DNA from: Verrucomicrobiales bacterium
GTDB taxonomy: Bacteria; Verrucomicrobiota; Verrucomicrobiia; Verrucomicrobiales; DEV007
Direction: 5' to 3'
Assembly: GCA_012960505.1 (NCBI GenBank)
Contig: DUBC01000025.1
Span: 1-61,738, forward strand
Length of the DNA: 61,738 nt
The position numbers and the translations under genes are program-made. The notes beneath the pieces were generated by a model. The model ran no database searches, was not told the DNA's origin, and worked only from the letters and a program-made list of their open reading frames with translations. Below are positions 25,038 to 34,721 of the stretch, in pieces. The first letter of the stretch is position 1. Every line of letters begins with the position of its first letter.

Positions 25038-25997
25038 TCAGCTGTTGAGGCACAGATCCTCTAAAGCTCCATTTATGTTAGGGAACTTGAAACGGAATCC
25101 TTCTTTTTCGAGTCTCGTTGATTTGCAATATCTGCCGAGAAGGATCAGTTCTGGGTCGGTTCTAAGTATGAGCTTAGCTCCAAGGCGTATGAGCCATGCG
25201 GGTGCGGGTAATCCAAGGGGGGATCGAAGTGCGCGCCTTAAAGATATCATGAAGGTGGCATATGATACAGGTTCAGGGGCCGTCGCTATATAAGTGCCAT
25301 TGTATCTGTTATCTTCTATGCATTGTTGCATGAGTTCGTTCATGTCTTTTTCGTGGATCCAACTTATTCCCTGTTTGCCATTACCTGCTTTGCCGCCCAG
25401 GCCGAATTTGGCAAGGGCCTTTAGTTTTGGGAATGCACCGCCACTATTGCCAATGACGAAGCTTGTTCTTAGTATGACCTGGCGGACAGAATCGGGGGCA
25501 TGTTCTTTGTATGTCTTTTCCCATGCTTCGCCAACTGTAGGAGCTAGTCCCTCGCCGAATGGTGAATCTTCAGTGCATAACTCTGTGGGCGGGTCACCAT
25601 AGATGTGAGCAGTAGACATTTGAATCCATACTTTTGGTTGAGAAGAGAGTGCCTCAAGTGCTTCGCCAACAGCTTTTACTGAATTGACTCTCGAATCTAA
25701 AATTTCTGCACAGTTCTTTGGTGTTTTTCTGCAATCAACACTTCTTCCTGCAAGATTAACAACGGCAGAGGCACCTTCTAGTTCCTTGGACCAGTCGCCA
25801 TTATTGATTCCGTCCCAATTCTTGTGAATCCAGGGTCCAGGGTCCGCGGGGCAGTGCCTCGACACGATGATGACTTTATAACCTTTTGAGGAAAGATGTC
25901 GTGCGAGGCTCTTGCCGAGGAATCCTGATCCTCCCGTGATTACTATTTTTTCGGACCCCTGATCCATTTGGGCTGCTATTGTTGAAGATTTTTCCAT
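25038..25997 (-). CDS. TIGR01777-type NAD(P)-dependent epimerase (DUF1731)
   Basis: A 319-residue extended-SDR protein with a Rossmann motif GGSGFLGKSLARHL at about residue 22. NLAGRSVDCRKTPKNCAEILDSRV and STAHIYGDPPTELCTEDSPFGEG are typical of the SulA/YfcH-like TIGR01777 family. The C-terminus (LPAPAWLIRLGAKLILRTDPELILLGRYCKSTRLEKEGFRFKF in outline) matches DUF1731. The physiological substrate is unknown. The start at 25997 overlaps the sulfatase 3' end by 22 bp; a second ATG at 25967 is possible. The decayed NTF2 gene lies downstream. Confidence 0.88.
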   Translation of the reverse strand: MEKSSTIAAQMDQGSEKIVITGGSGFLGKSLARHLSSKGYKVIIVSRHCPADPGPWIHKNWDGINNGDWSKELEGASAVVNLAGRSVDCRKTPKNCAEILDSRVNSVKAVGEALEALSSQPKVWIQMSTAHIYGDPPTELCTEDSPFGEGLAPTVGEAWEKTYKEHAPDSVRQVILRTSFVIGNSGGAFPKLKALAKFGLGGKAGNGKQGISWIHEKDMNELMQQCIEDNRYNGTYIATAPEPVSYATFMISLRRALRSPLGLPAPAWLIRLGAKLILRTDPELILLGRYCKSTRLEKEGFRFKFPNINGALEDLCLNS

Positions 25998-27427
25998 CCC
26001 TTCTTAAGAGTTATATTTAATATTTTTAGTTGGTCTTGGAAGTTTTTAAGCGATGCGATATTTGTCATTTCATTTGGGTCAGTCGTATGGTCATAAAGTT
26101 CTATATCGATCACTTTGTTGGTTTTCCATTCTCTCCACTCAGTATAGCGGTGAGTGTTTGTTCTCACGCTGTAGCCCATAATCTCACCATGACTAGTGTG
26201 CCGGTTCCTTGTCCGGTTCCGGGGAAATTGGCTGTAGGCAGCATTCTTCCACTCCTTGCCAGGATCATTCAGTAACGGAATGAAACTTGTGCCTTCAAGG
26301 CTTGGCGGTATTTTAATTTGGCAGGCCTCACAAATACTTGGATATAAATCCACCAGTTCCACAAGTCCGTTGGGCTTTGACCCTTGTTTTTTCTGCATTG
26401 GAATACTGAATATCAAAGGGACCCGAACTGAGAGTTCATAGTTGTTTGCTTTGGTCCATAAACCTTGTTCGCCTAGGTGATATCCATGGTCGCCCCATAT
26501 GCATATGACAGTTTCCTTTAGTATGTTCAGATCATTCAATGTTCTTATTAGGCGGCCTACCAGTGAGTCGATATAACTGACGCAGGCGTAGTACCCGTGC
26601 CTCAGTTCCTGAGTCTTGACTTGTCCGATCATTCCGTTAGAAGGAATGTCGGTATAGCCTTCGAGTTCTTTCCAGCTCCGCGTTGCAATTTCGGGTGCAT
26701 TTGTCGGATGACTTGAAGATAACGGTTCTGGAATTTGTTCTCTTTGGTACAGGTCCCAATATTTTTTTGGCGCATTGAAAGGTAAGTGAGGTTTCCTGAA
26801 TCCAACTGCTAGGAAAAAGGGGGCCGATGTTTTACTGTAGCGTCTTAGAGTTTTTATAGCCGAATCGCAGACCTTTCCGTCGACATAATGATTGTCAGCA
26901 ATTTCGGCACTTTCAGTAGAATCACGTTTAAGGTCATTGCCTTTAAGGTTTTTTGGTAAAGCGTAACGAAGTTTCGGATCTCTGACCTGATCGTAGAGGG
27001 GGTCTTCTGACCAGGAGGGTGGATCCTTAGAAGGTTTGCCGCCACCATGAAATATTTTGCCGATGGATCGGGTCAGGTAACCTTGATTTTTGAAATGTTG
27101 GGGGAGCGTAACTGCCTCGGGTACTGATTCACGGAAATGAACATTAAGATCCCATACCTTGGTGCTGTTTGGTCGGAGCCCGGTGAGTAAAGAAAGTCTA
27201 GAAGGGCTGCAAAGTGCCTGCTGGCAGTATGCCCTGTAAAAGGTGGTTCCTTTTTCAGCAATTTTATCAATATTTGGTGTAATTGCTGTCTTGTCTCCGT
27301 AGCATCCAAGAGTCGGTCTCAAGTCATCGATGGAGATGAAAAGAACATTTTTGCGACTCTCTCCGGTGGAGCAAGGGCTAGCACTGAATAATAGTAATGC
27401 TGCGAGACATATTCTAGGTGCGTTCAC
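25976..27427 (-). CDS. Iduronate-2-sulfatase-like sulfatase
   Basis: A 483-residue exported sulfatase with a signal peptide (MNAPRICLAALLLFSASPCS). The active-site motif CSPSR, with Cys 73 expected to be converted to formylglycine, lies in QALCSPSRLSLLTGLRP. Metal ligands are visible in SIDDLRPTLGCYGD and GDHGYHLGEQGLW. The arrangement matches the iduronate-2-sulfatase branch, which removes sulfate from polysaccharides outside the cell. Its start overlaps the preceding 91-residue gene by ATGA. No authentic sulfatase-activating enzyme is evident nearby. Confidence 0.93.
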   Translation of the reverse strand: MNAPRICLAALLLFSASPCSTGESRKNVLFISIDDLRPTLGCYGDKTAITPNIDKIAEKGTTFYRAYCQQALCSPSRLSLLTGLRPNSTKVWDLNVHFRESVPEAVTLPQHFKNQGYLTRSIGKIFHGGGKPSKDPPSWSEDPLYDQVRDPKLRYALPKNLKGNDLKRDSTESAEIADNHYVDGKVCDSAIKTLRRYSKTSAPFFLAVGFRKPHLPFNAPKKYWDLYQREQIPEPLSSSHPTNAPEIATRSWKELEGYTDIPSNGMIGQVKTQELRHGYYACVSYIDSLVGRLIRTLNDLNILKETVICIWGDHGYHLGEQGLWTKANNYELSVRVPLIFSIPMQKKQGSKPNGLVELVDLYPSICEACQIKIPPSLEGTSFIPLLNDPGKEWKNAAYSQFPRNRTRNRHTSHGEIMGYSVRTNTHRYTEWREWKTNKVIDIELYDHTTDPNEMTNIASLKNFQDQLKILNITLKKGWKNLQQ

Positions 27428-27699
27428 GGCTCTTCAGTATGATCGTCAGTTTTTTTTGTTTCTTCCTGCGGTTGATTCTCTGAGCTTGCTGACGGTGGGG
27501 AATTGTTATGGGGTCCAGAGAGGAACATTATGATCAGTGTGATGCCAACGATAAGGAGTGTGAGTATGATACTGGTGAGTTCGGTTGCCGGAATTTCAGT
27601 ATGAGCCTTCGTTTCCTTAAGAAAGAGATTTTCATTCTTAACTTCAACTGGATCCTTAGGAGGATCGGATTGGTCAATTATGGGAAGGTCATCATTCAT
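27424..27699 (-). CDS. Small single-pass membrane protein
   Basis: A 91-residue protein with one transmembrane helix (SIILTLLIVGITLIIMFLSG) at about residues 42-61, an acidic/Pro N-terminus and a disordered Glu/Thr/Ser-rich tail. No family is recognised. Its TGA overlaps the sulfatase ATG by four bases, so it is probably a real, translationally coupled gene, perhaps anchoring or helping export of the sulfatase. An opposite-strand frame (27508-27783) overlaps it, but this strand fits the operon. Confidence 0.55.
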   Translation of the reverse strand: MNDDLPIIDQSDPPKDPVEVKNENLFLKETKAHTEIPATELTSIILTLLIVGITLIIMFLSGPHNNSPPSASSENQPQEETKKTDDHTEEP

Positions 27700-27723
27700 G
27701 GAGTTGGCATGTGTGCCGGACTA

Positions 27724-29019
27724 TTAAAGATGAGGGTTGGCTATGATCTTGAGGTCCGTGGATGGCATACAGAACTTAACTGATCGGTTATAGGGTTGAT
27801 TAATTTTGATTGGCGGATCAGTTGACCAGAAAAGGAAACTTTTTTTGTTCAGCTCTTCATCTTTCTTGGCGGTAACTGTTACAATGTCTCCGGGTCTTGG
27901 GTTCTTTGGTTCAGAGATGCCTTCGACGACAGTGAGTTTAGCGGAATCGGCTTCATATATAGGGAACAGTTCAGAATCGCTCTGAGCCGTTTTAAAAGTT
28001 GTGCGTCTAGACTTTGGGTTGTTGAACGTTCCGTTAAGAGCGACCCATCGAATGAATGGCTTATTATCTCTTGTAGCTGGTGCGGTGATGCTAACTTCTG
28101 TGCCTGGCTCAAAGAATCCGTACCGACTAGTGTCTCCAATGAATGACCTTTCACCTTTGACGGCTTCGAGGATAACGCCCCCATTAGTTTGTATTACATA
28201 ATTAAATGGAGTCCCATAAGATTGAGAAAGCATCCAGGCAACTCGCATGCTTAGACCTTCATCATCATTGCCTCGCGGTCTGCTGATATGACCTCTTCCA
28301 GGTATCATTGTGAATCTTCCGTAACCCCCGCATTTGAGATGATTTTTAAATAGCGGAATTTGTTCTGAAATTTTCGAGACGTTATCGTGAGGGCAGTGCA
28401 TGACCCATACCGGAGTCTTAGTTGTGTTGCATGTCTCAGGAGTTTTACCTCTATGCACTTCGTTGCAACCCCAGGCTCCGAGAGGAATCATGGCAGCTAT
28501 CTTGTACCCTAAGTCTGCGCCACAACCAACGTGCCAGGTTCCTTGTCCGCCCATGCTGAATCCGGTCACGTAGACTCTATTCTCATCAATATTAACCTTA
28601 GTCATGACGTGATTTAAGAGTTGTTTGAACTTTTTAGAATTCCATCTGGCAATGGGTTTGACCGGGGCCACATGGATGTATCCGTACTGGCCATGAGCAT
28701 TTCCGCTGTAGCCTGCATCGGTCCAGTTCTGATTGTCTTTGAGTCTTTGAGAAATCATGTTTCGTTTACCCTCGTTCGGGTGTTGCCTGCCTCTGCCTCC
28801 TCCGTGCAGATAGAAGAGCGCAGCATATTCACGGCTCTTATCATAGTTTTTGGGAACCCACACAGAGTACTGGTAATGGCCCCCTGGTAATTCTTCGCGG
28901 GTATAATTGTGTTGTTCGCCAGGCGTATAGTCATTACCTAAGCAATGAGCTGTTGTCATGAAGATGAAAATCGTTAGCAGTAGATGCGGTCTGAGAGTGG
29001 GAGGATTTTTTGAAGCCAT
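27724..29019 (-). CDS. Secreted alpha/beta hydrolase (polyhydroxybutyrate depolymerase/esterase-like)
   Basis: A 431-residue exported esterase. After a signal-anchor (LLLTIFIFMTTAHCLG) come YSVWVPKNYDKSREYAALFYLHGGGRG (oxyanion region), nucleophile elbow GFSMGGQGTWHVG, a likely Asp in MHCPHDNVSK and a His in GRGHISRP. About 150 C-terminal residues form a beta-rich accessory part with repeat-like VVEGISEPKNPRPGDIVTV. It probably acts on polysaccharide esters or lipids. It precedes the small membrane protein and sulfatase on the same strand. Confidence 0.85.
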   Translation of the reverse strand: MASKNPPTLRPHLLLTIFIFMTTAHCLGNDYTPGEQHNYTREELPGGHYQYSVWVPKNYDKSREYAALFYLHGGGRGRQHPNEGKRNMISQRLKDNQNWTDAGYSGNAHGQYGYIHVAPVKPIARWNSKKFKQLLNHVMTKVNIDENRVYVTGFSMGGQGTWHVGCGADLGYKIAAMIPLGAWGCNEVHRGKTPETCNTTKTPVWVMHCPHDNVSKISEQIPLFKNHLKCGGYGRFTMIPGRGHISRPRGNDDEGLSMRVAWMLSQSYGTPFNYVIQTNGGVILEAVKGERSFIGDTSRYGFFEPGTEVSITAPATRDNKPFIRWVALNGTFNNPKSRRTTFKTAQSDSELFPIYEADSAKLTVVEGISEPKNPRPGDIVTVTAKKDEELNKKSFLFWSTDPPIKINQPYNRSVKFCMPSTDLKIIANPHL

Positions 29020-29127
29020 GATTAAAGTGAATGATAGAAAATGAACAATGAAGAATCAATAAATCTTACACATTCAAGTTACATTGTTCTTGGTTTCCAT
29101 GCTTATCTCAATTTATGTTATGTGTAC

Positions 29128-30240
29128 ATGCAGGTATTAGCCAATATTCTAGTGTCTTTTAATCATAAACTTGCACTGTTTATTTTCTTCGTTGTGCTTT
29201 CATCGAACTCTTTGGCGGGCTGGGAAAATCAGACACATATAATTTCAAAGGACGGCGCAGAGTGTGTAGTCCGCGGCTTAAAAAATGAAGCCGTCCTATT
29301 TCGACACAAGGATCCCCAGAAGTGCGTTGAATGGGGTTTGTCTAATGGGCTCAATACTATTGTTCTTGCAGGTGAGTATATTTTTGATGACCGAATTGAT
29401 GTGCCGAGACCGGGCGTCACGCTCATTGTTGATGAGGGTGCCGTCTTCAAATTGAATCCGGACACTAAGCACTCAACGATCAGTTTTAGGGCTAGTAATC
29501 CAGATTACTGGGGAATGATTCCGTTCATATATAACAAAGGACACAATGACGTTAAGGTCCTTATGTTTGGAGAACTTGTAAAGTACCGTTGGGAAACAAA
29601 GGAAAGAGGCAGGCAAACCATGCCCATTATATTTGATGGTAGAAATGCGAATGGTGACTGTGGCCTTAGTGGTGGGATGATGTTAGTGACGGGGAGAGCC
29701 ACTGATTCTTTTTGGTTAATTGATTCAAGTGACGTGAAAGTTCCGATCGTTGCTTTGGACACGGGTCCAGGCGCCTCCTTAGTCCTTGAGGGGTGTGAGG
29801 ACTGTCCTCTTGGCATGATCGTTAATTTGGCTCTTGAGTCTGGCGGTAAGACTGGAGAAACTATTGACCTGAACTCACGAAGTATAGATATCACGATAGA
29901 ACGTCTCATTGGTGAGCGGTCCTACGAGATAATCGACTGCAACGAGAGTCATGTCATCGTAGGCGAGGCTGTTTCGGTGGGGATCCCGCAGAAGCTCTTT
30001 GGACGGGGTCCCGTGTCGGGGCCCAGATTCACGGACCGAAGATCCTTCGGCACGAGATCACTTGATGTGAGGCGAACAACAGTTCTGAATGATGCGATTA
30101 AAGCGAGGCTCATTCATGAAGTTCCACCATTTCCGGAATCATTGCCTCAGTTCACAGTCAAGACGACCGTTGAGATTGACTTAAAGGGTAACAAGAAGAG
30201 GCGATACTCAAAGTCTGTTCAGATTGATCTGAGGAATTAG
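29128..30240 (+). CDS. Secreted beta-helix-like protein, unknown function
   Basis: A ~370-residue protein. The start at 29128 gives a plausible signal (LALFIFFVVLSSNSLAG); the frame also opens at 29041. The region NGLNTIVLAGEYIFDDRIDVPRPGVTLIVDEGAVFKLNP resembles the opening turns of a right-handed parallel beta-helix (pectate-lyase-like). Later turns include DSSDVKVPIVALDTGPGASL. No catalytic residues can be named. It heads a same-strand set with the hydrolase at 30262 and the PHP protein at 32197, so a role in polysaccharide binding or cleavage is possible but inferred. Confidence 0.6.
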   Translation: MQVLANILVSFNHKLALFIFFVVLSSNSLAGWENQTHIISKDGAECVVRGLKNEAVLFRHKDPQKCVEWGLSNGLNTIVLAGEYIFDDRIDVPRPGVTLIVDEGAVFKLNPDTKHSTISFRASNPDYWGMIPFIYNKGHNDVKVLMFGELVKYRWETKERGRQTMPIIFDGRNANGDCGLSGGMMLVTGRATDSFWLIDSSDVKVPIVALDTGPGASLVLEGCEDCPLGMIVNLALESGGKTGETIDLNSRSIDITIERLIGERSYEIIDCNESHVIVGEAVSVGIPQKLFGRGPVSGPRFTDRRSFGTRSLDVRRTTVLNDAIKARLIHEVPPFPESLPQFTVKTTVEIDLKGNKKRRYSKSVQIDLRN

Positions 30241-30261
30241 TCTTAAAGTGCCCAGTTCTTT

Positions 30262-32133
30262 ATGTTTAAGCTCTTTGGTGTTGTTTTTCTTTGTGCTGTT
30301 TTCTTTGTAGAGATCACTTCAGCAGATAGCTTAAAATTAATCGATGAGAAGGATATCCCTAAGACCGTCAGGGCACTCTATGATGGTTTTGATCCAGACA
30401 AGGAACCTCTCCAAGTTAAAGTGCTAAAGGAACTTGAGCAGGACGGAGTCATAATACAAATGTTGGCCTTCACGGTCGGTAAGTTCAAAGGAGTAAAATC
30501 GAGAATTTCAGGCTTCTATGGCTATCCCAATAAAACGAAAGGAAAGATCCCGGCCCTAATTCAATTGCATGGAGGGGGGCAGAGAGCTGAGATGCGTAGT
30601 GTTAAATATGCGGCCCAGAACGGGTACGCTTGTCTTGCATTGAACTGGGGAGGAAGGACCCTAGAAGGGGGTGAAGGGCTTGAGGGTACGGACTGGGGAG
30701 CAGTCGATGCGACTCAGAAAGGTCATAATTCTCATTATGCTTCACTTATGCCGGATCCACTGACCATTGATCAGTTTGAGTCTCCCCGGAACAGTAATTG
30801 GTTTTTGATTGTCCTAGCCGGCATGCGTGGAGTGAGTTTTTTGCAAAATCAGGATGAGGTGGACGAAAAGAGAATAGGAGCGTTTGGGCATTCTATGGGA
30901 GGAAAATTAACAGTAATGCTCACTGGAGCAGACAAAAGAATTAAAGCCGCGGCTCCTTCTTGTGGAGGATGCGGTGCAGCGCCTAAACCTATTGGGCAGT
31001 GGGCGAGTTCAGGAGTGCGTCCACTAAAATCGCCGCTTTACCATCAGACCATTGATGACGCTCAATACTTAAAAGAAATTAACGTTCCAATTTTATACTT
31101 GGGTCCTACGAATGATTTTAACGGGATACTTGATTTGATGTATGCTAACTGGAAGAAGTTAAAGTCTAATGAGGTCGCGTATTCGGTAACGCCTCACATG
31201 AATCACCGCTCAATACCTGAGCATGTCATATCGTGCATGCTCTTTTTCAATGATCATCTCAAGCGGGATTTTAAATTCCCTCAAACTCCAAAGTTAGAGA
31301 TTGATTATAAAGAACCGAACCAAGCTAAAGTTGCCAGGATCTTTCCTGAAATGGAAGAATTAGTTGAAAGGGTCGAAGTTTTTTATTCAGACGATCCTCA
31401 CATTCTTACTCGATTCTGGAGAACGGTCAGAGCAAGAAAGGTTAACGGTCATTGGGAAGCTGACATCCCGCTAATCGGTGGGATGAAGACCCTCTATGTC
31501 TTGGCAAATATATATTATAAACTTGAGGCCAGAGTTGAGATCTACCCGTGGATGAACTCCTCACCAAAGACATTTGGTATAACTTCGGAAATGGAACTGC
31601 TGAGACCAGGAGGTGGTAATAATAAAAGCCGATCTCCTGTCCGGGTAATTGAGGCGAATTTTGATTCGTATGAAGATTGGTACAGGCTCGAGTGGAAGAA
31701 TCCGAACTGGTGGAGTGCGTATACAAGAAAAATCAAAGACCCCCAACATATTGGACCAGTCGGTTCGAGGCTTGTAATGGATGTGAAATCGGACAAGGCG
31801 GGAGTCATTTTCTTTGAGCTTAAGGATAATGGTTGGAATGCTTTTCCTGGTAAGGGAAAGGGGAGCTATTATTCCAGAATCGATTTTGACGGATCCGATG
31901 ATTGGCAAAAGCTTTCAGTTAGCCTTAGGGATTTTAAACCGATCGATGGAAGAACCAAATTACCGCTAATGACTTGGGAAAGAGTCACTGAATTGGGCAT
32001 TCGCGGACGCATTGCTGTGGAAATTAACGGAGAGAGGGTAGAACTGCCTGAAACGGCCAGTAAATATAGGTGGCCAGAGCCCAGAGAGTTTAAAAATCTC
32101 CGCTGGGAGGGGGGCAAGTACCCATCACTTTGA
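30262..32133 (+). CDS. Secreted alpha/beta hydrolase with C-terminal sugar-binding-like domain
   Basis: A 623-residue exported enzyme with signal MFKLFGVVFLCAVFFVEITSA. The N-terminal alpha/beta hydrolase has an oxyanion segment ALIQLHGGGQR, nucleophile elbow GAFGHSMGGKLTVML, Asp in LYLGPTNDFNG and His in HMNHRSIP. This order matches acetyl-xylan-esterase/dienelactone-type enzymes. From about residue 450 a beta-sandwich-like region follows (EANFDSYEDWYRLEWKNPNW, GVIFFELKDNGWNAFPG), consistent with a carbohydrate-binding module. It starts 21 bp after the 29128 gene, suggesting co-transcription. Confidence 0.85.
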   Translation: MFKLFGVVFLCAVFFVEITSADSLKLIDEKDIPKTVRALYDGFDPDKEPLQVKVLKELEQDGVIIQMLAFTVGKFKGVKSRISGFYGYPNKTKGKIPALIQLHGGGQRAEMRSVKYAAQNGYACLALNWGGRTLEGGEGLEGTDWGAVDATQKGHNSHYASLMPDPLTIDQFESPRNSNWFLIVLAGMRGVSFLQNQDEVDEKRIGAFGHSMGGKLTVMLTGADKRIKAAAPSCGGCGAAPKPIGQWASSGVRPLKSPLYHQTIDDAQYLKEINVPILYLGPTNDFNGILDLMYANWKKLKSNEVAYSVTPHMNHRSIPEHVISCMLFFNDHLKRDFKFPQTPKLEIDYKEPNQAKVARIFPEMEELVERVEVFYSDDPHILTRFWRTVRARKVNGHWEADIPLIGGMKTLYVLANIYYKLEARVEIYPWMNSSPKTFGITSEMELLRPGGGNNKSRSPVRVIEANFDSYEDWYRLEWKNPNWWSAYTRKIKDPQHIGPVGSRLVMDVKSDKAGVIFFELKDNGWNAFPGKGKGSYYSRIDFDGSDDWQKLSVSLRDFKPIDGRTKLPLMTWERVTELGIRGRIAVEINGERVELPETASKYRWPEPREFKNLRWEGGKYPSL

Positions 32134-32196
32134 ATTTATAGAGTTCGTCACTTTTAATGATTTTCATCTAATTAATTTCAGTACATCATCAAGAAT

Positions 32197-34695
32197 ATGA
32201 AAAATTTCCTAACTTGTTTATTATGTTGGATTTCCTTAACCTTTTACATTTCTGCAAAGCCTGAAGCATTTGAGGTAAATGATGCTCAATTTAAGGAACT
32301 TCCAGGAGGTAAGGAGGCTGATGGTATCCTTGGAGACTTTATTCTAAGGAATGACAAGGTGGAGGCTGTAATTTCGCAGAATGCTCCTTTCAGAAAAGCG
32401 AACATGGGAACCTTTTGGGGCGCTAGTGGAACGACGCAGGGTTGCTTATATGATCTTGATTTGAGGGGAGCTGATAACGATCAAATCACGATATTTGCTC
32501 CACTCGGCCTCAGGGGTGGAGTATCTTATGTGAGGGTCGCGGAGGATCGTCCGGAAGGTGAGGCTGCCATTGAAACAGTTATTACTGCGGCTAAGGGTGC
32601 AGGGCTATATACTAAGCATCTTTACAGGATCCGTGAGAGCTGGAATGGAATTCTGATTACGACGTTACTGCGGAACGAAACCAAGCTCGAACGCAAGGTG
32701 AAATTAAATGACTCATGGACTAAGTTCGGCTCTGAGGGTAGGGCAGGTGATATTCGGTGGGCCGATTCAGTGGACCCCAAAGATGGTCGTGGCTATGCTT
32801 ATCGGTGGGAGTGGAAAGAAGGAAAAAAACCGAGCGAAATCACATTAGCTCCTGAGCAGGAAATTACTATTGAGCGGTTCCTTGCTGTTGGATCGTCGCC
32901 GTTGTCAGCAGTCGGTGAAATCCTTAAACGGTCAGGAAATGTAGGTTCATTGAGCGGAAAGGTAGTTTCAGTAGATAATGAAAAAGTGTCAGGTATTCAG
33001 ATTCTTGCCAATGTGAACGGAGGAGCTGTTAATGGTTACACTGAAGCGGACGGCTCGTTTTCTTTCTCTTTCCCCAAGGGGCAAACACATGAACTTAGTT
33101 TTAAAGATATTGGGAGGAACGAGCAGACTGAACTCTTCGATTTGAAGAATAGAGATTCGGTGCAAAAAGAAATAAAGTTATCGGCTCAAAGCGCAGTTGT
33201 TTTTAATATTAAGGATGAGCTTGGAGTGTCGATCCCATGCAAGGTTCAGTTCAATGGATCAGGCAAGACTAAGGCGCCGTACCTTGGACCGAACAATCGC
33301 GCTCATGGTTGCGTTGACCAGTATCAATCTGAGAGGGGGGACTTTCGAATCGGCGTGCCTCCAGGCACGTACAGAATTGTGGTTACGCACGGGATGGAAT
33401 TCTCTCATATCGAAAGAGAGGTCACTGTGGATCCAGGGAAAAAGGTAAGTTTTAATGGTGTGCTGAAAAGGGTAGTGGACACGACGGGTTGGGTCAGTAC
33501 GGACTATCACAACCATTCGACTCCTAGTGGGGATAATACCTGCGGGACAGCGGACCGCGTTATTAATATGGCCGCGGAACATTTGGAATTTGTTCCTACG
33601 ACCGAGCATAACCGTATCTTTGACTGGACACCTACGATTGCGTCTCTTGGCCTTGAATCATTCATGTCAACGGTTCCTGGCATTGAATTGACTGGGTCCG
33701 GAGCTCATCTTAATGCTTTTCCCTTTAAGCCTGATCCCAAGAAGCAGGATGGAGGAGCTCCTCAATGGTCTAAGGATCCAAGGCTCACTGCAATAACGCT
33801 TCGACACTTGCAAGATTCGGATCCTGACCGTTGGGTTCATATTAATCATCCGAGCTTGGAAGAGAACTTTGTGGACTGGAACGGAGACGGGCTCATTGAT
33901 GGTGGATACGCTAACCTGGGAACCATGCTTGATGGGCTCGAAACTCAGAACTATCTGCTCAATAACATTCTAGCTGGTGCGCCTTACCGCATAGATAAGA
34001 AGCTTGGTCCGGGAGGAAGAGTCAAATACATAAGGGAGTTCATTTGGTTGCAAATACTAAATCAGGGACATCGTGTTTGGGGGCTTGCTGTCAGTGATGC
34101 TCATACGGTGCATGGGAACGGTGCCGGTGGATGGAGGACCTATGTGAAAAGTTCGACTGATGATCCTTCCAAGATAGATTGGCGGGAACTTGTTAGAAAT
34201 TCTAAGTCCGGACAAATGATCCTTACTAATGGCCCTTACCTCGAAGTGAGTACTTCTGAGGGAGTTCTTGCTGGAGGTGATATTAGAGCTTCTGGGGGTG
34301 AGGTAAATTTGAAGGTGAAGGTTCAATGCACTGACTGGATTGATATTGATCGAGTTCAGATATTAGTCAACGGGAGCCAGCGGAAGGATCTCAATTTTAC
34401 CAGGAAAGATAATAAAGAGATGTTTTTGAATGGAAGGGTAAAGTTTGATCAGAATCTGAAAGTGAAACTGAGTCAGGACTCGCATCTGATAGTTGTTGCT
34501 TATGGTGAAGGCTTTAATCTAAGTAAGGGTTTCGGTAGCAGCCCGCAAAGCTCAATGAATCCATGCGCCTATAACAATCCAATATTTGTTGATGTTGATG
34601 GGGGGGGATTTAAGGCGAGCGGTGATACTTTGGGGTACCCTCTGCCGGTAAAGGGACTCACTGCTGACAAGGTCGCGGAACTATTAAAAAGGTAA
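32197..34695 (+). CDS. CehA/McbA-type PHP-domain metal-dependent hydrolase, secreted
   Basis: An 832-residue exported protein (signal MKNFLTCLLCWISLTFYISA). Carboxypeptidase-regulatory-like beta domains lie at about 250-425 (GSLSGKVVSVDNEKVSGIQI; PPGTYRIVVTHG). A PHP-type metal-binding domain follows: STDYHNHSTPSGDN gives the HxH, VPTTEHNR a further ligand, then WVHINHPS and LAVSDAHTVHGN. The family is CehA/McbA-like; substrates are unknown here. It ends the plus-strand hydrolase set. Confidence 0.88.
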   Translation: MKNFLTCLLCWISLTFYISAKPEAFEVNDAQFKELPGGKEADGILGDFILRNDKVEAVISQNAPFRKANMGTFWGASGTTQGCLYDLDLRGADNDQITIFAPLGLRGGVSYVRVAEDRPEGEAAIETVITAAKGAGLYTKHLYRIRESWNGILITTLLRNETKLERKVKLNDSWTKFGSEGRAGDIRWADSVDPKDGRGYAYRWEWKEGKKPSEITLAPEQEITIERFLAVGSSPLSAVGEILKRSGNVGSLSGKVVSVDNEKVSGIQILANVNGGAVNGYTEADGSFSFSFPKGQTHELSFKDIGRNEQTELFDLKNRDSVQKEIKLSAQSAVVFNIKDELGVSIPCKVQFNGSGKTKAPYLGPNNRAHGCVDQYQSERGDFRIGVPPGTYRIVVTHGMEFSHIEREVTVDPGKKVSFNGVLKRVVDTTGWVSTDYHNHSTPSGDNTCGTADRVINMAAEHLEFVPTTEHNRIFDWTPTIASLGLESFMSTVPGIELTGSGAHLNAFPFKPDPKKQDGGAPQWSKDPRLTAITLRHLQDSDPDRWVHINHPSLEENFVDWNGDGLIDGGYANLGTMLDGLETQNYLLNNILAGAPYRIDKKLGPGGRVKYIREFIWLQILNQGHRVWGLAVSDAHTVHGNGAGGWRTYVKSSTDDPSKIDWRELVRNSKSGQMILTNGPYLEVSTSEGVLAGGDIRASGGEVNLKVKVQCTDWIDIDRVQILVNGSQRKDLNFTRKDNKEMFLNGRVKFDQNLKVKLSQDSHLIVVAYGEGFNLSKGFGSSPQSSMNPCAYNNPIFVDVDGGGFKASGDTLGYPLPVKGLTADKVAELLKR

Positions 34696-34721
34696 ATCAG
34701 AGATTTTTTTAAACGAAAAGA

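Noticed and set aside
27508..27783. Plus-strand 91-codon frame opposite the small membrane protein
   Set aside because: The minus-strand frame has a clear transmembrane helix, acidic tail and ATGA coupling to the sulfatase; the plus frame is its shadow.
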